From contig NZ_CP096147.1 of the NCBI RefSeq assembly GCF_026016445.1, positions 3,012,501 through 3,076,500 on the forward strand: a stretch of DNA of 64,000 nucleotides. Reading direction: 5' to 3'. A program made the translations under genes and the position numbers. The first letter of the stretch is position 1; the number at the start of each line of letters is the position of its first letter. The stretch is from Cognatishimia activa (lineage in GTDB: Bacteria; Pseudomonadota; Alphaproteobacteria; Rhodobacterales; Rhodobacteraceae). Below are positions 63,022-64,000 of the stretch, in pieces. Below the pieces are notes generated by a model. That model had not been told where the DNA came from. It worked only from the letters and a program-made list of their open reading frames with translations, and made no database searches.

Positions 63022-63936
63022 ATGTTCGAACTAGGACAGGGCGCCGAAGCGCCGGTAGGTGATCTGATCAAAGATGTTACAGAAGCCACTTTCATGCAGG
63101 ATGTGGTGGAAGCCTCTCAGGAAGTCCCTGTGATCGTTGACTTCTGGGCGCCATGGTGTGGTCCATGCAAGACGCTTGGCCCCGCGCTTGAAGCGGCTGT
63201 GACCAAAGCCAAAGGCGCGGTGAAAATGGCCAAAGTCAATGTCGATGAGAATCAGATGATTGCGGGTCAAATGCGTGTGCAGTCGATCCCGACAGTCTTT
63301 GCGTTTTTCAAAGGCCAACCTATTGATGGCTTCCAGGGTGCTATCCCTCCGAGTGAGATCGAAGAATTTGTTGGGCGCGTTGTCGCTCAAGGTGGCGGTT
63401 CTGCAGACGGCGGCCTTGGCGAAGCACTAGAAGCGGCAGAAGAGATGCTAGAGCAAGGCGCTGTCGCGGACGCTGCGCAAACCTTTGCAGCTATCATCGG
63501 TGAAGATCCAAATAATGCCGTTGCTTTCGCTGGTCTCGCCCGCTGCCATCTGGCGATGGATAATGCGGATGAAGCCGAGGCTGTGTTGAACGGTGTTCCT
63601 GCTGAGATTGCAGAAGCTGCCGAGATCGAAGCTGTGCGTGCGCAGATCGAACTGGCGCGCCAGGCAGAAAACGCAGGCCCAGTGGCTGAATTGCGTTCAG
63701 CAGTAGAAGCTGATGGTGATAATCATCAGGCGCGATTTGATCTTGCACAGGCTTTGCATGCAGCGGGTGAAACCGAGGCAGCGGTCGACGAACTGCTTGA
63801 ATTGTTCCGCCGTGATCGCGAATGGAATGACGCAGCCGCCAAGACTCAACTGTTCACGATTTTTGACGCATTGAAGCCTGAAGATACGATTGTTCTGAAC
63901 GGTCGTCGTCGCCTTAGCTCGATGATATTTGCCTAA
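63022..63936 (+). CDS. CnoX-like co-chaperone (thioredoxin domain plus TPR)
   Basis: 304 residues from ATG at 63022, preceded by GGGGATTAAG; ATG at 63007 is less likely. N-terminal thioredoxin fold (about 18-125) with a redox-active WCGPCKTLGP site and cis-Pro SIPTVFAF; C-terminal 170 residues are tetratricopeptide repeats, Ala/Glu-rich. This is the CnoX/YbbN layout. E. coli CnoX lacks a reactive CxxC, whereas Caulobacter CnoX keeps it; here it is intact, so reductase activity is plausible. It protects proteins from oxidation during folding. Confidence 0.9.
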   Translation: MFELGQGAEAPVGDLIKDVTEATFMQDVVEASQEVPVIVDFWAPWCGPCKTLGPALEAAVTKAKGAVKMAKVNVDENQMIAGQMRVQSIPTVFAFFKGQPIDGFQGAIPPSEIEEFVGRVVAQGGGSADGGLGEALEAAEEMLEQGAVADAAQTFAAIIGEDPNNAVAFAGLARCHLAMDNADEAEAVLNGVPAEIAEAAEIEAVRAQIELARQAENAGPVAELRSAVEADGDNHQARFDLAQALHAAGETEAAVDELLELFRRDREWNDAAAKTQLFTIFDALKPEDTIVLNGRRRLSSMIFA

Positions 63937-63963
63937 TCGGCACATCGCGCTAGACTTTCCGGC

Positions 63964-64000
63964 ATGTTCAAAGCCGCAGATCTGCCAGACACGCTTCCGG
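63964..64000 (+). CDS. Start of a Lon N-terminal-domain (peptidase substrate-binding) protein
   Basis: Only 12 codons are visible, MFKAADLPDTLP, matching the conserved opening of stand-alone LON substrate-binding domain proteins of Rhodobacteraceae, which often follow the CnoX-like gene. ATG at 63964 is 27 bases after the previous stop. The rest lies beyond the window edge. Confidence 0.6.
   Translation, partial: MFKAADLPDTLP

Overview
The window reads as chromosomal DNA of a marine alphaproteobacterium, most likely a member of the Rhodobacteraceae (Roseobacter group). The arguments are the sodium-pumping NADH:quinone reductase operon, an orphan CcrM-type adenine methyltransferase, alphaproteobacterial-type SerC, DUF2125 and DUF3576 proteins, a small Porin_4-type porin, a DciA-like protein next to mutY, and an exact TTAA-N7-TTAA CtrA-type box. 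Coding density is high. I see no tRNA, rRNA, insertion sequence, prophage, CRISPR array or classical defence cluster. This is largely core and housekeeping sequence.

Layout, left part. 1-3957: nqrBCDEF (nqrB enters from the left edge), closed by an intrinsic terminator. 4078-5097: LacI/GntR-type regulator with a candidate operator. 5122-8437 (minus): two glycosyltransferases of the same family, the larger apparently a tandem duplication with a dead first copy. 8536-11686: zinc uptake, with znuA divergent from zur-znuC-znuB and two Zur-box-like dyads between them. 11676-15786 (minus): DUF2478 protein, PEP-mutase-like protein, Ada, a TSUP exporter and serB. 16012-18838: serC-serA behind a structured leader that resembles the published serC RNA motif. 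19217-21447 (minus): kbl-tdh threonine catabolism behind a promoter with nested dyads, preceded by an XRE-cupin regulator. The Tdh lacks all four structural-zinc cysteines.

Middle part. 22209-25414 (minus): yaaA, recQ, yggT. 25553-29318: thioesterase, UMF1-type MFS transporter, mepA and a phytase-like esterase protein, partly overlapping. 29319-29701: a gap that is not empty. It holds three TTAA half-sites at exact 11-bp spacing, a strong Shine-Dalgarno followed by an 18-codon ORF, a perfect 9-nt anti-SD complement, a competing hairpin and an intrinsic terminator just before arfB. This is the most intriguing unannotated element. 30947-32548: a membrane-anchored winged-helix protein, a small secreted protein, and a divergent secreted Cys/Arg-rich protein sharing a promoter region with 15-bp direct repeats. 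32678-34540: rnhB and ccrM, with two GANTC sites in the ccrM promoter.

Right part. 34785-36907: luciferase-like monooxygenase and AlkB, convergent. 36971-39288: mutY divergent from a dciA-like gene and dsbA. 39326-41550 (minus): waaA-lpxK for lipid A/Kdo assembly. 41694-44549: glutamine amidotransferase, inositol-monophosphatase-like protein and PmbA/TldE. 44678-50542: DUF2125 protein, SDR and crotonase-like pair (the latter lacking both catalytic glutamates), HNH protein, MscS channel and YhiN-like flavoprotein. 50549-57547: SRPBCC membrane protein, holA-lptE-leuS, and a DUF3576 lipoprotein separated from leuS by an opposite-strand GT4 glycosyltransferase. 57849-64000: porin, YggS, L,D-transpeptidase, RibA with a degenerate N-terminal domain, OmpR-type response regulator, a candidate sRNA, xthA, CnoX-like thioredoxin, and the start of a Lon-N-domain protein.

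Starts were adjusted from the longest open frame wherever a Shine-Dalgarno, signal peptide or ATGA overlap pointed to an internal codon; each such case is noted. All family assignments come from reading motifs by eye; no database search was possible.
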